This document shows positions 33,980 through 43,888 of a DNA stretch of 64,000 nucleotides, piece after piece. The stretch is from Microvirga vignae (GTDB lineage Bacteria; Pseudomonadota; Alphaproteobacteria; Rhizobiales; Beijerinckiaceae). Numbering within the stretch: the stretch's first letter is position 1; every line of letters begins with the position of its first letter. Below the pieces are notes generated by a model, which saw only the letters and a list, made by a program, of their open reading frames with translations, was not told the DNA's origin and searched no databases. Both the position numbers and the translations under genes were made by a program. The stretch is from the NCBI RefSeq assembly GCF_001017175.1, contig NZ_LCYG01000015.1, positions 62,001-126,000 on the forward strand, in the 5' to 3' direction.

Positions 33980-34897
33980 GTGCTCTTCGCTCCCGACATC
34001 ATCACCCTGCCCGGACCCCTTTACCGTCAGATCGACAGCCTGGCTCTTTCGCTTCTTCAGCCTGTTCAGACATTTGATTTTTCTGTTCCGGCGCTGGAGC
34101 CTGCGCTGGTCTCAGCCGACTCCGTCTCCTGGCGCCTTTTCAAGAACCCCGTCTCAGTCTTCATTGGCGGAGTGACGGCGGTCCTGCTCGAATTCGCCGA
34201 ACCTCGCGTCCGCGACGGCGTCTGGCAGCACAGCACCTTCCGGTCGGATCCGCTGACCCGGTTGCAGCGAACCGGGCTTGCCGCGATGGTCACCATCTAC
34301 GGCCCGCGCAGCAAGGCGAAAGCCATGATTGCCGGCGTCGTCAGAAGACATGAACGCGTTGCCGGGCAAACCAGCGAGGGCGAGCCATACCATGCGAATG
34401 ATCCGGTGCTCCTCGACTGGGTTCAGGCAACGGCAGGCTTCGGCTTTACGGAGGCCTACCACGCATATGTGAGGGAGCTGACCGCAGGGGAGCGCGGCTC
34501 ATTGTTCACGGAGGCCTCACCGATTGCGCGGCTTTACGGGGCTGTCGGGGCCCCTGAATCGCAGCAGGAACTCGACGCCTTGTTTGAGAGCATGCAGCCG
34601 AGGCTCGTCCCCTCGCCTATCGTCTTCGAGTTTCTGGACATCATGGCGCAGGCTCCGATCCTGCCGGGTCCAGCGCGCCCCTTGCAGCGGATCCTGCTCA
34701 AAGCAGCAGTTGAGATCCTGCCGCCTTGGATGCGCGAGCGGCTTGGGCTTGAGGCGGCATGGTCTCTCGATCCGGTCGAGCGGATTCTCGTGCTTGGCAT
34801 CGCCAAGGCGGGCGAACGGCTCGTTCTCCCGTCATTGCCTGCCGTTCAATCATGCCGCCGCCTCGGACTTTCCGACACCTTTCTCTATCAAGGCTGA
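33980..34897 (+). CDS. DUF2236/MpaB-family oxygenase-like protein
   Basis: 305 residues from the GTG at 33980, which has a perfect GGAGG seven bases upstream; earlier ATG options lie in the preceding terminator region. Family blocks visible are HSTFRSDPLTRLQRTGLAAM, a HERVAGQT segment, YHANDPVLLDWVQATAGFGF and a C-terminal LPPWMRERLG. The family includes latex-clearing protein and mycophenolic-acid MpaB, some of which are heme oxygenases, but function in bacteria like this is unknown. Convergent with secA. Confidence 0.85.
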   Translation: MLFAPDIITLPGPLYRQIDSLALSLLQPVQTFDFSVPALEPALVSADSVSWRLFKNPVSVFIGGVTAVLLEFAEPRVRDGVWQHSTFRSDPLTRLQRTGLAAMVTIYGPRSKAKAMIAGVVRRHERVAGQTSEGEPYHANDPVLLDWVQATAGFGFTEAYHAYVRELTAGERGSLFTEASPIARLYGAVGAPESQQELDALFESMQPRLVPSPIVFEFLDIMAQAPILPGPARPLQRILLKAAVEILPPWMRERLGLEAAWSLDPVERILVLGIAKAGERLVLPSLPAVQSCRRLGLSDTFLYQG

Positions 34898-34917
34898 GAA
34901 GCGGTTATCCGCCCAAA

Positions 34918-34950
34918 GCAAAAGCCCGGCGCTATGGCCGGGCTTTCTCG
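34918..34950. terminator. Bidirectional terminator between convergent genes
   Basis: Stem AAAGCCCGGC (34921-34930) with GCCGGGCTTT (34937-34946), loop GCTATG. T-rich on both sides, so it can serve the oxygenase gene and secA. Confidence 0.85.
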
Positions 34951-34970
34951 TTTCGTCTGAGTTTTGCGCT

Positions 34971-37784
34971 TTAAGCCACGAACTGGCCGTGGCAGTGCTT
35001 GAACTTCTTGCCGGAGCCGCAGGGGCAGGGTTCGTTGCGGCTGACCCGGCCCCAGGTGGAGGGGTTGTTCGGATCGCGCTGAGTGCCCGTGGACGGGTTG
35101 ATGGCTGTCGCGGCGAAGCCTTGAGGCCCGCCCTCACCGAAGGCAGCGCCCTGCGGCATGTCGAACTCGTTCTCGCCCGTGGCGGGGTCGAGATGCTGCG
35201 GGAACATGGGCGGCAGCGTCTGGGCCTCGGGCTGCTGGAACACCACCTGAATGCGCATGAGCTGACCCGTCACCTGCTCGCGCAGATGGCCCACAAGCGT
35301 GTTGAAGAGCTCGAAGGCTTCGGACTTGTACTCGTTGAGCGGATCGCGCTGGGCGAGACCGCGCCAGCCGATGACCTGACGCAGATGGTCGAGGGTCACG
35401 AGGTGCTCGCGCCAGAGATGGTCGAGGCTCTGCAGCAGAACCTGCTTCTCGACGTAGTTCATCACCTCTGAGGAATTCGCCTCCACGCGTTGCGCATAAG
35501 CCTCGTCCGCGGCCTTGGTGATGCGCTCGCGGATCTCGTCATCGGCGATGCCTTCTTCCTTCGCCCATTCCTCGACCGGCAGATCGAGGTTGAGGAAGTT
35601 GGCGACGTTTGCTTTAAGGCCCTGAATGTCCCACTGTTCCGCATAGGCGTTCTCGGGGATGGCGCGGGCGACGATGTCCTCGATCACGCCGTGACGCATG
35701 TCGTCGATGGTGTCGCGCACGCTCTCTTCCGCCATGAACTCCTTGCGCTGTTCGAACACGACCTTGCGCTGGTCGTTCATAACGTTGTCGTACTTCAGGA
35801 TGTTCTTGCGGATGTCGAAGTTGCGCGCCTCGACCTTCGCCTGCGCGCGCTCGATGGCCTTGTTGATCCACGGATGGATGATGGCCTCGCCTTCCTTCAG
35901 ACCCAGCTTCTGCAGCATGCCGTCCATGCGGTCGGAGCCGAAGATGCGCATCAGGTCGTCCTGAAGCGACAGATAGAACTTGGAACGGCCCGGATCGCCC
36001 TGACGGCCCGAGCGGCCGCGCAACTGGTTGTCGATGCGGCGGGACTCGTGACGCTCGGTGCCGAGCACGTAGAGACCGCCGGCTGCGAGCGCGCGCTCCT
36101 TGAACGCCGAGACCTCGTCGAGGATGTCCTTCTCGCGGCGTGCACGCTCCTCGCCTTCCACGCCAGCGAGCTCGCGCTCGATGCGCATCTTGGCGTTACC
36201 GCCGAGCTGAATGTCGGTGCCGCGACCTGCCATGTTGGTGGCGATCGTGATTGCGCCCGGCACACCGGCCTGCGCCACGATGAAGGCCTCCTGCTCGTGG
36301 AAGCGGGCGTTGAGCACCGCGAAGTGCTTCGTGCCGCGACCGGCACGCGCATCCTTGTAGAGAGGTTCGAGCGCCTGCGGGTTCTCGAAGTCGATGAGCT
36401 TGTAGCCTTCCTTGATCAGGAGCTCCGCGAGATATTCCGACTTCTCGATGGAGGTGGTGCCCACCAGGATCGGCTGCCCCTTGGCCGAAGACGCCTCGAT
36501 GTCGCGGATCACCGCCCTGTAGCGCTCTTCAGCCGTGCGATAGACCTCGTCGTCATCGTCGACACGGGCGACGGGACGGTTGGTCGGGATCTCGACCACT
36601 TCGAGGTTGTAGATTTCGAGGAACTCGTCGGCTTCGGTGGCTGCCGTACCGGTCATGCCGCCGAGCTTGTCGTAGAGGCGGAAGTAGTTCTGGAAAGTGA
36701 TGGAGGCGAGCGTCTGGTTTTCGGGCTGAACCTGCACGTGCTCCTTCGCTTCGAGTGCCTGGTGCAGGCCTTCCGAATAACGGCGGCCCGGCATCATGCG
36801 GCCGGTGAATTCGTCGATGATGACCACTTCGCCGTTGCGAACGATGTAGTCCTTGTCGCGCTGGAACAGGGTGTGGGCGCGAAGCGCCTGGTTCATGTGG
36901 TGAACGAGGGTGGCGTTCTGCGCATCGTAAAGGTCGCCTTCCGTCAGAAGGCCCTCTGCGCGCAGCAGCTCCTCGATCTTCTCGGTGCCCTCTTCGGTGA
37001 GCGCCACGGAGCGCTGCTTCTCGTCGAGCTCGTAATCGCTCTTGTTGAGACGCGGGATGACCTTGTCGATGGCGTTGTAGAGATCGGAGCGATCGTCGAG
37101 CGGACCGGAGATGATGAGCGGCGTGCGGGCCTCGTCGATGAGGATCGAGTCCACCTCGTCGACGATGGCGAAGTTGTGCCCGCGCTGGACCATCTGCGCC
37201 ATCTCATACTTCATGTTGTCGCGTAAGTAGTCGAAGCCGTACTCGTTGTTGGTGCCGTAAGTGATGTCGGCGGCATAGGCCTGGGCCCGCTCCTCGTCGT
37301 CGAGGCCGTGGACGATCACGCCGACCGAGAGTCCGAGGAAGCGATAGATCTGGCCCATCCACTCGGCGTCGCGCTTGGCGAGGTAGTCGTTCACCGTCAC
37401 CACGTGGACGCCCTTGCCGGCGAGCGCATTCAGGTAGACGGGCAGGGTTGCGACCAGGGTCTTGCCTTCACCGGTGCGCATCTCGGCGATCGAGCCCTCG
37501 TGGAGCACCATGCCACCGATGAGCTGCACGTCGAAGTGGCGCTGGCCGAGGGTGCGCTTGGCGGCCTCGCGGACCGTGGCGAAGGCGGGGACCAGGATGT
37601 CGTCCAGGGTCTTGCCGGCGGCGAGCTGGGCCCTGAACTCTTCCGTACGGGCCCGCAGCTGCTCGTCGGACAGGGCCTCCAGCTCGGCCTCCAACGCGTT
37701 GATGGCCGCAACCTTGGGCCGGTAGGACTTCAGCCGGCGATCGTTGACCGAGCCAAAGATTTTCTTCGCGAGAGAACCGAACAT
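34971..37784 (-). CDS. secA: Preprotein translocase ATPase SecA
   Basis: 937 residues from the ATG at 37784 ([19 protein letters not shown]). SecA drives post-translational export through SecYEG. It has the DEAD motor with [36 protein letters not shown], the second motor half with [17 protein letters not shown] and RSGRQGDPG, a helical scaffold, and the C-terminal zinc motif [14 protein letters not shown] that binds SecB/ribosomes. Full length and intact. It is divergent from a parvulin-type isomerase, a common pairing in this order and sensible for secretion and periplasmic folding. Confidence 0.98.
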   Translation of the reverse strand: MFGSLAKKIFGSVNDRRLKSYRPKVAAINALEAELEALSDEQLRARTEEFRAQLAAGKTLDDILVPAFATVREAAKRTLGQRHFDVQLIGGMVLHEGSIAEMRTGEGKTLVATLPVYLNALAGKGVHVVTVNDYLAKRDAEWMGQIYRFLGLSVGVIVHGLDDEERAQAYAADITYGTNNEYGFDYLRDNMKYEMAQMVQRGHNFAIVDEVDSILIDEARTPLIISGPLDDRSDLYNAIDKVIPRLNKSDYELDEKQRSVALTEEGTEKIEELLRAEGLLTEGDLYDAQNATLVHHMNQALRAHTLFQRDKDYIVRNGEVVIIDEFTGRMMPGRRYSEGLHQALEAKEHVQVQPENQTLASITFQNYFRLYDKLGGMTGTAATEADEFLEIYNLEVVEIPTNRPVARVDDDDEVYRTAEERYRAVIRDIEASSAKGQPILVGTTSIEKSEYLAELLIKEGYKLIDFENPQALEPLYKDARAGRGTKHFAVLNARFHEQEAFIVAQAGVPGAITIATNMAGRGTDIQLGGNAKMRIERELAGVEGEERARREKDILDEVSAFKERALAAGGLYVLGTERHESRRIDNQLRGRSGRQGDPGRSKFYLSLQDDLMRIFGSDRMDGMLQKLGLKEGEAIIHPWINKAIERAQAKVEARNFDIRKNILKYDNVMNDQRKVVFEQRKEFMAEESVRDTIDDMRHGVIEDIVARAIPENAYAEQWDIQGLKANVANFLNLDLPVEEWAKEEGIADDEIRERITKAADEAYAQRVEANSSEVMNYVEKQVLLQSLDHLWREHLVTLDHLRQVIGWRGLAQRDPLNEYKSEAFELFNTLVGHLREQVTGQLMRIQVVFQQPEAQTLPPMFPQHLDPATGENEFDMPQGAAFGEGGPQGFAATAINPSTGTQRDPNNPSTWGRVSRNEPCPCGSGKKFKHCHGQFVA

Positions 37785-38040
37785 CGAGAGCCTTCGAAAA
37801 TTCCAGAATTCAGGAGATAAGGGGCGTTTGGGCCGCCTTATAGACCTAATTATGCGGAAGCGCATCTTAAAGGCTGTGCCTGAATGGCGCAGCCTTGGCT
37901 TCCACAGGCAGGCCCTGAGGATAAGGCCAAGCTGTGGGGATGCTGTCGCATAAATATGCCATCGCTTGCAAACGTAAACAGGTTAGGCCATCTCATCGTT
38001 GCAGTCCGTGGGCCGTTCAGTGCCCACCAGAGGAACGTCC

Positions 38041-38937
38041 ATGTCTCACCTTACGGTTCGTAAAAGCCTTCTCGCCCTTGGCGTCGCCCTGCCCCTGATG
38101 GCCGGAGCCGCCCTTGCCCAGACGCCTCCTGCCTCGGCCCCGGCCACTTCGCCGGCCACGGTCCCTGCCGTCGACCCCGCCAAGGTGGTTGCCCGGGTGA
38201 ACGGCGTCGAAATTACGGAAGGGGATCTCTCCATCGCCGCCGAGGACCCGGCCCTCCAGATGCCGAACGTGCCCGACGAGCAGAAGCGCGAGATGCTGAC
38301 CGGCTACCTGATCGACCTGAAGCTCGGCTCCAAGGCCGCCGAGACCGCGAAGATCGGCAGCAGCGCGGATTTCGCCCGCAAGCTCGCCTATAACCGGGAC
38401 AAGACCCTGCTGGACGAATATCTCGACCAGACCGCCAAGAAGGCCGTGACCCCGGAAGCCGCCCGCAAGCTTTATGACGAGACCGTCAAGAGCATCCCGT
38501 CCGAGCAGGAAGTTCGCGCCCGCCATATCCTCGTGGAGAACGAGGACGAGGCCAAGAAGGTCGCTGGCCGTGTGAAGGGCGGCGAGGACTTCGCGAAGGT
38601 CGCGGGCGAGGTGTCCAAGGATCCCGGCTCCAAGACGGACGGTGGCGATCTCGGCTTCTTCACCAAGGACCGCATGGTCGAGCCCTTCGCCGAAGCCGCA
38701 TTCAAGCTCGAGCCCGGCCAGATCTCCGATCCGGTGAAGAGCCAGTTCGGCTGGCACGTGATCAAGGTCGAGGAAAAGCGCACGAAGCCCGCGCCATCCT
38801 ACGAGGAGACCAAGGATCAGGTGGAAGCCTATCTCGGCCGCAAGGCGCAGCAGGATCTCATCATGAGCCTGCGCAAGGATGCCAAGATCGAGAAGCTGGA
38901 CGACAAGGGCAACCTCGTCGAGCAGAAGCAGCAATAA
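38041..38937 (+). CDS. Exported parvulin-type peptidyl-prolyl isomerase
   Basis: 298 residues; GAGGAACGTCC precedes the ATG. A Sec signal peptide (cleavage after ALA, about residue 27) and an Ala/Pro/Thr linker lead to a SurA-like N-terminal helical domain (VARVNGVEITEGDLSIAAED) and a rotamase domain (about 155-245) with RARHILVENEDEAKKVAGRV and DGGDLGFFTKDRMVEPFAEA. It should assist folding of exported proteins in the periplasm. The Lys/Gln-rich end has no membrane anchor. A strong terminator follows. Confidence 0.94.
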   Translation: MSHLTVRKSLLALGVALPLMAGAALAQTPPASAPATSPATVPAVDPAKVVARVNGVEITEGDLSIAAEDPALQMPNVPDEQKREMLTGYLIDLKLGSKAAETAKIGSSADFARKLAYNRDKTLLDEYLDQTAKKAVTPEAARKLYDETVKSIPSEQEVRARHILVENEDEAKKVAGRVKGGEDFAKVAGEVSKDPGSKTDGGDLGFFTKDRMVEPFAEAAFKLEPGQISDPVKSQFGWHVIKVEEKRTKPAPSYEETKDQVEAYLGRKAQQDLIMSLRKDAKIEKLDDKGNLVEQKQQ

Positions 38938-38954
38938 GCGCGTTTCGCAATGCT

Positions 38955-38985
38955 AAAGGGCGGCCTTCAGGGCCGCCCTTTTTTG
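38955..38985 (+). terminator. Rho-independent terminator after the isomerase gene
   Basis: AAAGGGCGGCC (38955-38965), short loop, GGCCGCCCTTT with six T at the end. Confidence 0.92.
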
Positions 38986-39001
38986 CGATTGTCGCTGCCG
39001 A

Positions 39002-39214
39002 CTACTTGTTCGTCCGGCCTACGCGGTTCGGATCGACACCGCCTTCGCGGTTCGTCTGGTTCTCCACGTCGCCCTGAAAGGTCGAGCCGCCGTCGAGATC
39101 GCGCGGATCCTCGCCGGTCATATACGAGCCTTTGGACCGTCCGATCCCCGGATCGACCTCGAGATCGCTGCGCGGCCGTTCCTGAGGTTTCGTCTTGGGG
39201 TGCTTGCCTGTCAT
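39002..39214 (-). CDS. Small hydrophilic protein of unknown function
   Basis: 70 residues from the ATG at 39214, with GGAGG nine bases upstream; the frame further up is not supported. It is rich in Asp, Arg, Gly and Pro with no hydrophobic core (GKHPKTKPQERPRSDLEVD), so it is probably disordered. The motif GSYMTGEDPRDLDGGSTFQG near the middle is the only distinctive part. I do not recognise it. It is divergent from argJ. Confidence 0.6.
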   Translation of the reverse strand: MTGKHPKTKPQERPRSDLEVDPGIGRSKGSYMTGEDPRDLDGGSTFQGDVENQTNREGGVDPNRVGRTNK

Positions 39215-39379
39215 GCGAGGCCTCCATGGTTCAGACCGGGTCAACGAAGACACAGCATGCACGTTCCTTGGTCTGCGCGGCTCCGTTTGCTGCAGCTTTG
39301 ACTTGACAAAAAGCCTTAAAAAACCACAGGTCGCCTTTCCTAAACGGTATTCCATCCGCTCACCTCCGAGACCCCTAAC

Positions 39380-40621
39380 ATGTCCAAAACCGTGTCTCCG
39401 CTCGCGCCCAAGACAGTCCCGGCCCTTCCTCCCATTGAAGGCGTGAAGCTCGCGACCGCGGAGGCCGGCATTCGGTACAAGAACCGAACGGACGTGCTCT
39501 ATGTGACGCTCCCCAAGGAGACCACGGTGGCGGGTGTGTTCACACGCTCCAAATGCCCCTCGGCTCCGGTCGATTGGTGCCGCAAGAGCCTTGCCAAGGG
39601 CACGGCGCGCGCATTGGTGGTCAATTCCGGCAACGCCAACGCCTTTACCGGCAAGAAGGGCGCGGAAGCGGTGAAGCTCACCGCCGAGATCGCTGCGGAA
39701 GCCGCAGGCTGCCGCGCTTCTCAGGTCTTCATCGCCTCCACCGGCGTGATCGGCGAGCCGCTCGACGCCACCAAGTTCCAGGGCGTGCTGGAAGCGTGCG
39801 AGAAGAAGGCGAAGCCCAGCGCGTGGCTCGATGCCGCAAAAGCCATCATGACCACCGACACCTTCCCGAAGGTGGCGACCCGCACGGCGACCATCGGCGG
39901 CGTCGAGGTGACGATCAACGGCATCGCGAAGGGCGCGGGCATGATCGCGCCCGACATGGCGACCATGCTCTCCTTCATCTTCACCGATGCGCCGATCGCA
40001 GCCCCCGTGCTGCAGGCCCTGCTCAAGAAGAGCGCCGACAAGAGCTTCAACTGCGTGACGGTGGACAGCGACACCTCCACCTCCGACACCCTGCTCTTCT
40101 TCGCGACGGGTGCAGCCGCCAACCGCGGCGCTCCGGCCATCTCCCTGCCGAGCGACCGACGCCTCAAGGAATTCCGCGCGGCCCTCGAGGGCCTGCTCTG
40201 CGATCTCGCGCAGCAGGTGGCCCGCGACGGTGAGGGCGCACGCAAGTTCCTGACCGTGAAGGTGACGGGCGCGACGGGTGCGACGTCGGCCAAGCGCATC
40301 GCCATGGCGATCGCCAACTCGCCCCTCGTCAAGACGGCGGTCGCAGGCGAGGATGCGAACTGGGGCCGCGTGGTGATGGCCGTCGGCAAAGCGGGCGAGC
40401 CTGCCGAGCGCGACAAGCTCGCCATCTGGTTCGGCAATATCCGCGTGGCGGTGAAGGGCGCGCGCGACCCGGAATACAGCGAGGCGAAAACCTCCGCCTA
40501 CATGAAAGGCGACGAGATCACGATCCGCGTCGATCTGGGCCTGGGACGCGGCGAGGCCACGGTTTGGACCTGTGACCTCACCAAGGCCTATGTCGAGATC
40601 AATGGGGACTATCGGAGCTGA
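39380..40621 (+). CDS. argJ: Bifunctional ornithine acetyltransferase / N-acetylglutamate synthase
   Basis: 413 residues. It recycles the acetyl group from N-acetylornithine to glutamate in arginine synthesis. The self-cleavage site that yields alpha and beta chains is present at Ala194-Thr195 in [13 protein letters not shown]; Thr195 becomes the nucleophile. [11 protein letters not shown] and the C-terminal glycine-rich [10 protein letters not shown]-like end match the family. In related genomes secA, the isomerase, argJ and mutT are close together; here the island at 40.6-44.9 kb separates argJ from mutT. Confidence 0.96.
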   Translation: MSKTVSPLAPKTVPALPPIEGVKLATAEAGIRYKNRTDVLYVTLPKETTVAGVFTRSKCPSAPVDWCRKSLAKGTARALVVNSGNANAFTGKKGAEAVKLTAEIAAEAAGCRASQVFIASTGVIGEPLDATKFQGVLEACEKKAKPSAWLDAAKAIMTTDTFPKVATRTATIGGVEVTINGIAKGAGMIAPDMATMLSFIFTDAPIAAPVLQALLKKSADKSFNCVTVDSDTSTSDTLLFFATGAAANRGAPAISLPSDRRLKEFRAALEGLLCDLAQQVARDGEGARKFLTVKVTGATGATSAKRIAMAIANSPLVKTAVAGEDANWGRVVMAVGKAGEPAERDKLAIWFGNIRVAVKGARDPEYSEAKTSAYMKGDEITIRVDLGLGRGEATVWTCDLTKAYVEINGDYRS

Positions 40622-40709
40622 TCAGCTCCTGATCAGGGCGCAATGCCAGTGTTTTCCTGATGGGCTGATTGTTGGTGGGCGACGGCTCCGATGCGATCCA
40701 GAGCTGGAC

Positions 40710-41105
40710 CTAGTGCGGAGTGCCTGTGGCGCTTCCGCCGACCGCGTCCCCGCCCCTGGCGTTGCACCCTGTGGCATCTCCTCCCTTGGCGTCGCCGCCC
40801 CGAGCATTAGCACCCACCGCATTCTGGCCTTTGGCTTCAACACCTCTGATGCGTGTCGAGTCGCAGTTTGATTGGCTGCCTTCGCTGCGCCCGGCCATGG
40901 CATTTCCACCGACCGCATTTCCACCGACCGCATCTCCACCCGTGGCGTTGCCACCACGGGCGTTGCCGCCCCGAGACGAGCCGCCTGTTGGCATTCCCGC
41001 ATCCGACTGGGCCTGGGCAAGCGCTCCAATGCTGAAGGTTGAGGAGCATGCAATTACCAACGTCAAAACGATCGAGGAATACTTGATTATGGCGGATCTC
41101 TTCAT
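40710..41105 (-). CDS. Secreted Gly-rich repeat protein (paralogue 1)
   Basis: 131 residues from the ATG at 41105, with GGAGA ten bases upstream. A Sec signal peptide (cleavage near ALAQA, residue about 31) precedes repeats of the form GGNARGGNATGGDAVGGNAV, interrupted in the middle by a non-repeat stretch with two Cys around NCDSTRIRG and ending GGSATGTPH. Codons in the repeats are varied, so it is not a recent expansion. It shares the signal-plus-repeat architecture with the protein at 43436-43888 and the repeat with the tail of the lipoprotein at 44248. Function unknown; a surface or matrix protein is possible. Confidence 0.65.
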   Translation of the reverse strand: MKRSAIIKYSSIVLTLVIACSSTFSIGALAQAQSDAGMPTGGSSRGGNARGGNATGGDAVGGNAVGGNAMAGRSEGSQSNCDSTRIRGVEAKGQNAVGANARGGDAKGGDATGCNARGGDAVGGSATGTPH

Positions 41106-41683
41106 GGAGGGTCTCCCGATGGAGGATCTCTCGGCAAATTTCTTATGCGGATTGCACGATGAAGGAGGAGGAGCTCTGCATGGTATTGGCCATCTGAGAC
41201 AGTTTTCCCGGTCAGCCGAGGACAACATCAACAGCGAGGATGAATCTCCGTTAGAGCGAATATTAGCCCAGACTCAGGACTACTTCGTAAGATCTACATG
41301 TCTTAGCGATCTTCAGAGTGGATACCGATGTAAATAGCCGTCGATCCCTCTGGTCCACTTGGATGAGATCATTGGCCGCAGGCTGGTGCAGGTGCAAGTT
41401 CCAGCCTCGGTCCCGCCCCTTGCTTGCGGTGCGATCTGAGAACGGCTTAGTGTAAGCTTAGGAACATTCGGCTCCATGAATCTCCTCGCTGCTTGATGGC
41501 ACCCATCCTGTGAGGAATTAGCTTGGAGCAAGTGATTGGTTTGCAGCATGTTCTGCTGCTTTGGGAGAAGAGTTCCCTGTTTCCGGGCAGGCATATTGCA
41601 GCAGCACTGCGCCGGATCAGCTTTAAGTAACAAGCGCGTATAGCTTGGTATATTCCATTGCGAATGTCAGGTGTTAGTGCGCC
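41106..41683. other. Non-coding spacer in the accessory island
   Basis: 578 bases between divergent genes, with lower GC than the flanking housekeeping genes. No intact gene, known repeat family or terminator was recognised. Promoters for the Gly-rich protein and the membrane methyltransferase must lie here. Confidence 0.5.
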
Positions 41684-42991
41684 ATGCTTGGTAAGCCGGA
41701 ACCTATTGCACCTACTTTACAGCCTGTCACGTCGGCCCCGCCGCCCTCGGCTGTGGAGCAATCCACTGGATTAGTTGCCCTTGTGTCTCTCATCTCGGCG
41801 GCAGCCAGTCTGAAGCTGGTTGAACTGCCTTCCGAACGGACAGTCTTTGCACTTTGGGTGCTCATCGCTGCAGTCGCAATTCCATGTTTGAGCTTCGAGG
41901 TCGCCAAGATGCCCGTATGGCCGCTGCATGGCGCCATACCGGACCAGCATCGGAGAAATCGCGTCGCTATAAAACTCATCGGCTTGGCGGGCATCTATGC
42001 ACTTCTCGGGCTCGCTTATTGGGTACTGCCGATTTATCAACGGGATTTCCGGCACTTCTTTATCTTTATCACGCCCGCTATCCCAATCATTCTTCTCACG
42101 GCTCCGGTCTATGTCTGGTTGACGGATCGCTCCATGAAGGAGCCTGTCGATGGTTGTTTCATGACAGGGCTCGCATTGATAGGCCGGTGGGGCGACGTCA
42201 GCTGGAAGCTCGTTCGGAACTACGCTGCGGGATGGCTCGTCAAGGGATTTTTCCTTCCGTTCATGCTGGAGGCAGCATTTCACGATGTTCAGTGGTTCCT
42301 CGCGACTGATCTGAAAAGCCAACTCCTGGAAAGCCAATATGGTTGGTACGAGCTTACGTTCCGCACGCTCTACGGCGTCGATGTGATCTGGGGCAGTACC
42401 GGCTATCTCATGACTCTGCGGCTTTTCCAAACACACGTCCGCTCGACAGAAAACACCTTGGACGGATGGCTGATCTGCTTGATCTGCTATGCCCCATTCT
42501 GGGCTTTGATCTATGGAAACTATCTCAACTACGAGGATGGTTTCTACTGGGCTTACTGGCTGTCGGATCAGCCTGTCCTACGGGCTCTTTGGGGAGCTGC
42601 AATCCTGGCTCTCACCGTCATCTATTGCTGGGCCACAATCTCGTTCGGAGCACGGTTCTCCAATCTTACCCACCGGGGCATTCTGACGAACGGTCCCTAC
42701 CGATGGTCGAAGCACCCTGCCTATATTGCTAAGAATTTGAGCTGGTGGCTGATCTCGATGCCTTTCCTGTCGGCGGGCGGCCCTGCCGATGCTGTTCGGT
42801 TCAGTCTCCTGCTGCTTGGCGTCAATGCGATCTACTACTGGCGCGCTAAAACAGAAGAACGTCACCTCTCGGCGGACCCGGTTTATCAGCGTTACACACA
42901 GTGGATAGCTACCTACGGATTGCTGGCAATGCTGAAGGCGCTGTTCATCCGAAGCTACAAAGTCATGCAGGGCCGTAATCTTCCCATCTAG
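41684..42991 (+). CDS. Multi-pass membrane protein with isoprenylcysteine-methyltransferase-like C-terminus
   Basis: 435 residues with about ten membrane helices. The C-terminal part has the ICMT/PEMT pattern: HRGILTNGPYRWSKHPAYIA followed, about 45 residues later, by YYWRAKTEERHL, the elements that bind SAM and the substrate headgroup in isoprenylcysteine and phospholipid methyltransferases. The N-terminal 230 residues (VEQSTGLVALVSLISAAASL, KMPVWPLHGAI, helices) are not assigned. Known bacterial relatives methylate lipids or small lipophilic substrates; the actual substrate is unknown. The ribosome site is weak. It lies in the Gly-rich-repeat island, but no other evidence ties it to those proteins. 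Confidence 0.75.
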   Translation: MLGKPEPIAPTLQPVTSAPPPSAVEQSTGLVALVSLISAAASLKLVELPSERTVFALWVLIAAVAIPCLSFEVAKMPVWPLHGAIPDQHRRNRVAIKLIGLAGIYALLGLAYWVLPIYQRDFRHFFIFITPAIPIILLTAPVYVWLTDRSMKEPVDGCFMTGLALIGRWGDVSWKLVRNYAAGWLVKGFFLPFMLEAAFHDVQWFLATDLKSQLLESQYGWYELTFRTLYGVDVIWGSTGYLMTLRLFQTHVRSTENTLDGWLICLICYAPFWALIYGNYLNYEDGFYWAYWLSDQPVLRALWGAAILALTVIYCWATISFGARFSNLTHRGILTNGPYRWSKHPAYIAKNLSWWLISMPFLSAGGPADAVRFSLLLLGVNAIYYWRAKTEERHLSADPVYQRYTQWIATYGLLAMLKALFIRSYKVMQGRNLPI

Positions 42992-43435
42992 CGCGATTTT
43001 GGGCGCAGGAAGCCGGGACCACTTTTCAACACCACGTGCCAAGTGAAAGAGCTTCTGAAAGAGCTTCCAGGACAAGGTCTGAGCGCGACATTCTTGTTAG
43101 CCCTGCGGCTCAGACTGTGGAAGGGAAGCCATCGGATCGGAACGAGAAGGATCTGACGCCTGATCGTGATGTGCGACCTAGTGTTCGATCAGAGCATGTT
43201 GCGGCGAAGCGGATCAGGTTAGCCACCAAGCGATCTGTGTCGGGTGTTGCCTCAATATTGGCTCAACCCGGTACGGCAATCCTGATCGAGCACGGCACCA
43301 TTGTCATTTGGACACTGGTCGAATGCCAAACATTCGCGGAGCCGTTCGTAAACTCCGGCTTATGCTATCGGTCGCGCGACCTGTATAGCCGCCGAATTAC
43401 TCTGGGCTCCGCGAATGCTTTCTTCTGTTTAGAGA
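42992..43435. other. Spacer with no convincing gene
   Basis: 444 bases. An open frame exists on the plus strand (43036-43452) but it lacks a ribosome site, starts with a non-ATG codon and runs into the opposing Gly-rich gene; its composition (SERASERASRTRSERD) is not protein-like. Possibly degraded transferred DNA. Confidence 0.45.
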
Positions 43436-43888
43436 TCAATTGCGGCTGTTAGAAGGGTCAACAAGGAGAGTGGCGCCACCGCTCGTGGTCCCGCCGCTCG
43501 TGCCGCCACTCGTCGTGCCGCCACTCGTCGTGCCGCCACTCGTGGTCCCGCCACTCGTCGTGCCGCCACTCGTCACTGTAGCATCGCCACCACGGGCGCT
43601 CCCACTCACGGCGGCACCGCCGGTAGCCGTGCCGCTCCCGCTCACGGATGCATTGCCGCCGGTGGCATTACCGCTCCTTGCGCTACCACCAACCGCCGAA
43701 CCGCCACTCGTGGTGCCGCCACTTGTCGTGCCGCCGCCCACGGAAGCGTTGCCGCCCGTAGCGTTGCCGCTTGTCGCGTCTCCACCGCGAGCGGAACTGC
43801 CGCTGGTTGCTTGAGCCAGCACAATTGTCGAACCACCGGCCAGAAAAGCGGCCACTAAACTGTAACGTGCGATCTTGGACAAAGTCAT
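43436..43888 (-). CDS. Secreted Gly-rich repeat protein (paralogue 2)
   Basis: 150 residues from the ATG at 43888 (GGGAGAGAAG upstream). A signal peptide (cleavage after VLA, residue about 25) is followed by GGDATSGNATGGNASVGG-type repeats and, near the C-terminus, a nearly perfect run of GGTTS pentapeptides; the protein ends LLVDPSNSRN. There is almost no residue beyond Gly, Ser, Thr, Ala, Asn and Val, so it is probably disordered or a beta-rich fibre. It is a paralogue of the protein at 40710-41105. Confidence 0.68.
   Translation of the reverse strand: MTLSKIARYSLVAAFLAGGSTIVLAQATSGSSARGGDATSGNATGGNASVGGGTTSGGTTSGGSAVGGSARSGNATGGNASVSGSGTATGGAAVSGSARGGDATVTSGGTTSGGTTSGGTTSGGTTSGGTSGGTTSGGATLLVDPSNSRN
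43477..43574 (-). repeat. 15-bp tandem repeats encoding GGTTS
   Basis: Units like GCCGCCACTCGTCGT (plus strand) recur about six times with few changes, in frame with the Gly-rich protein. One unit is short by three codons' worth of sequence (GGTSGG), suggesting past length change. Confidence 0.8.

Noticed and set aside
35490-37226. 578-codon plus-strand frame within secA
   Set aside because: Antisense shadow of secA; no ribosome site, Leu/Val/Asp-biased composition arising from complementary codons.
40720-41337. Pro/Ala-rich plus-strand frame
   Set aside because: It is the complement of the Gly-rich repeats; signal peptide and ribosome site favour the minus-strand gene.
43036-43452. 138-codon plus-strand frame in the island
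   Set aside because: No ATG or ribosome site, low-complexity start, and it overlaps the 3' end of the Gly-rich gene.
43477-43574. CRISPR-like regularly spaced repeats
   Set aside because: Units are contiguous 15-mers in frame with a coding sequence, with no spacers and no cas genes.
40710-43888. Gly-rich proteins as RTX substrates of the type I exporter at 0.7-3.9 kb
   Set aside because: They have N-terminal Sec signal peptides and lack the GGxGxD nonapeptide pattern and an acidic C-terminal secretion signal.
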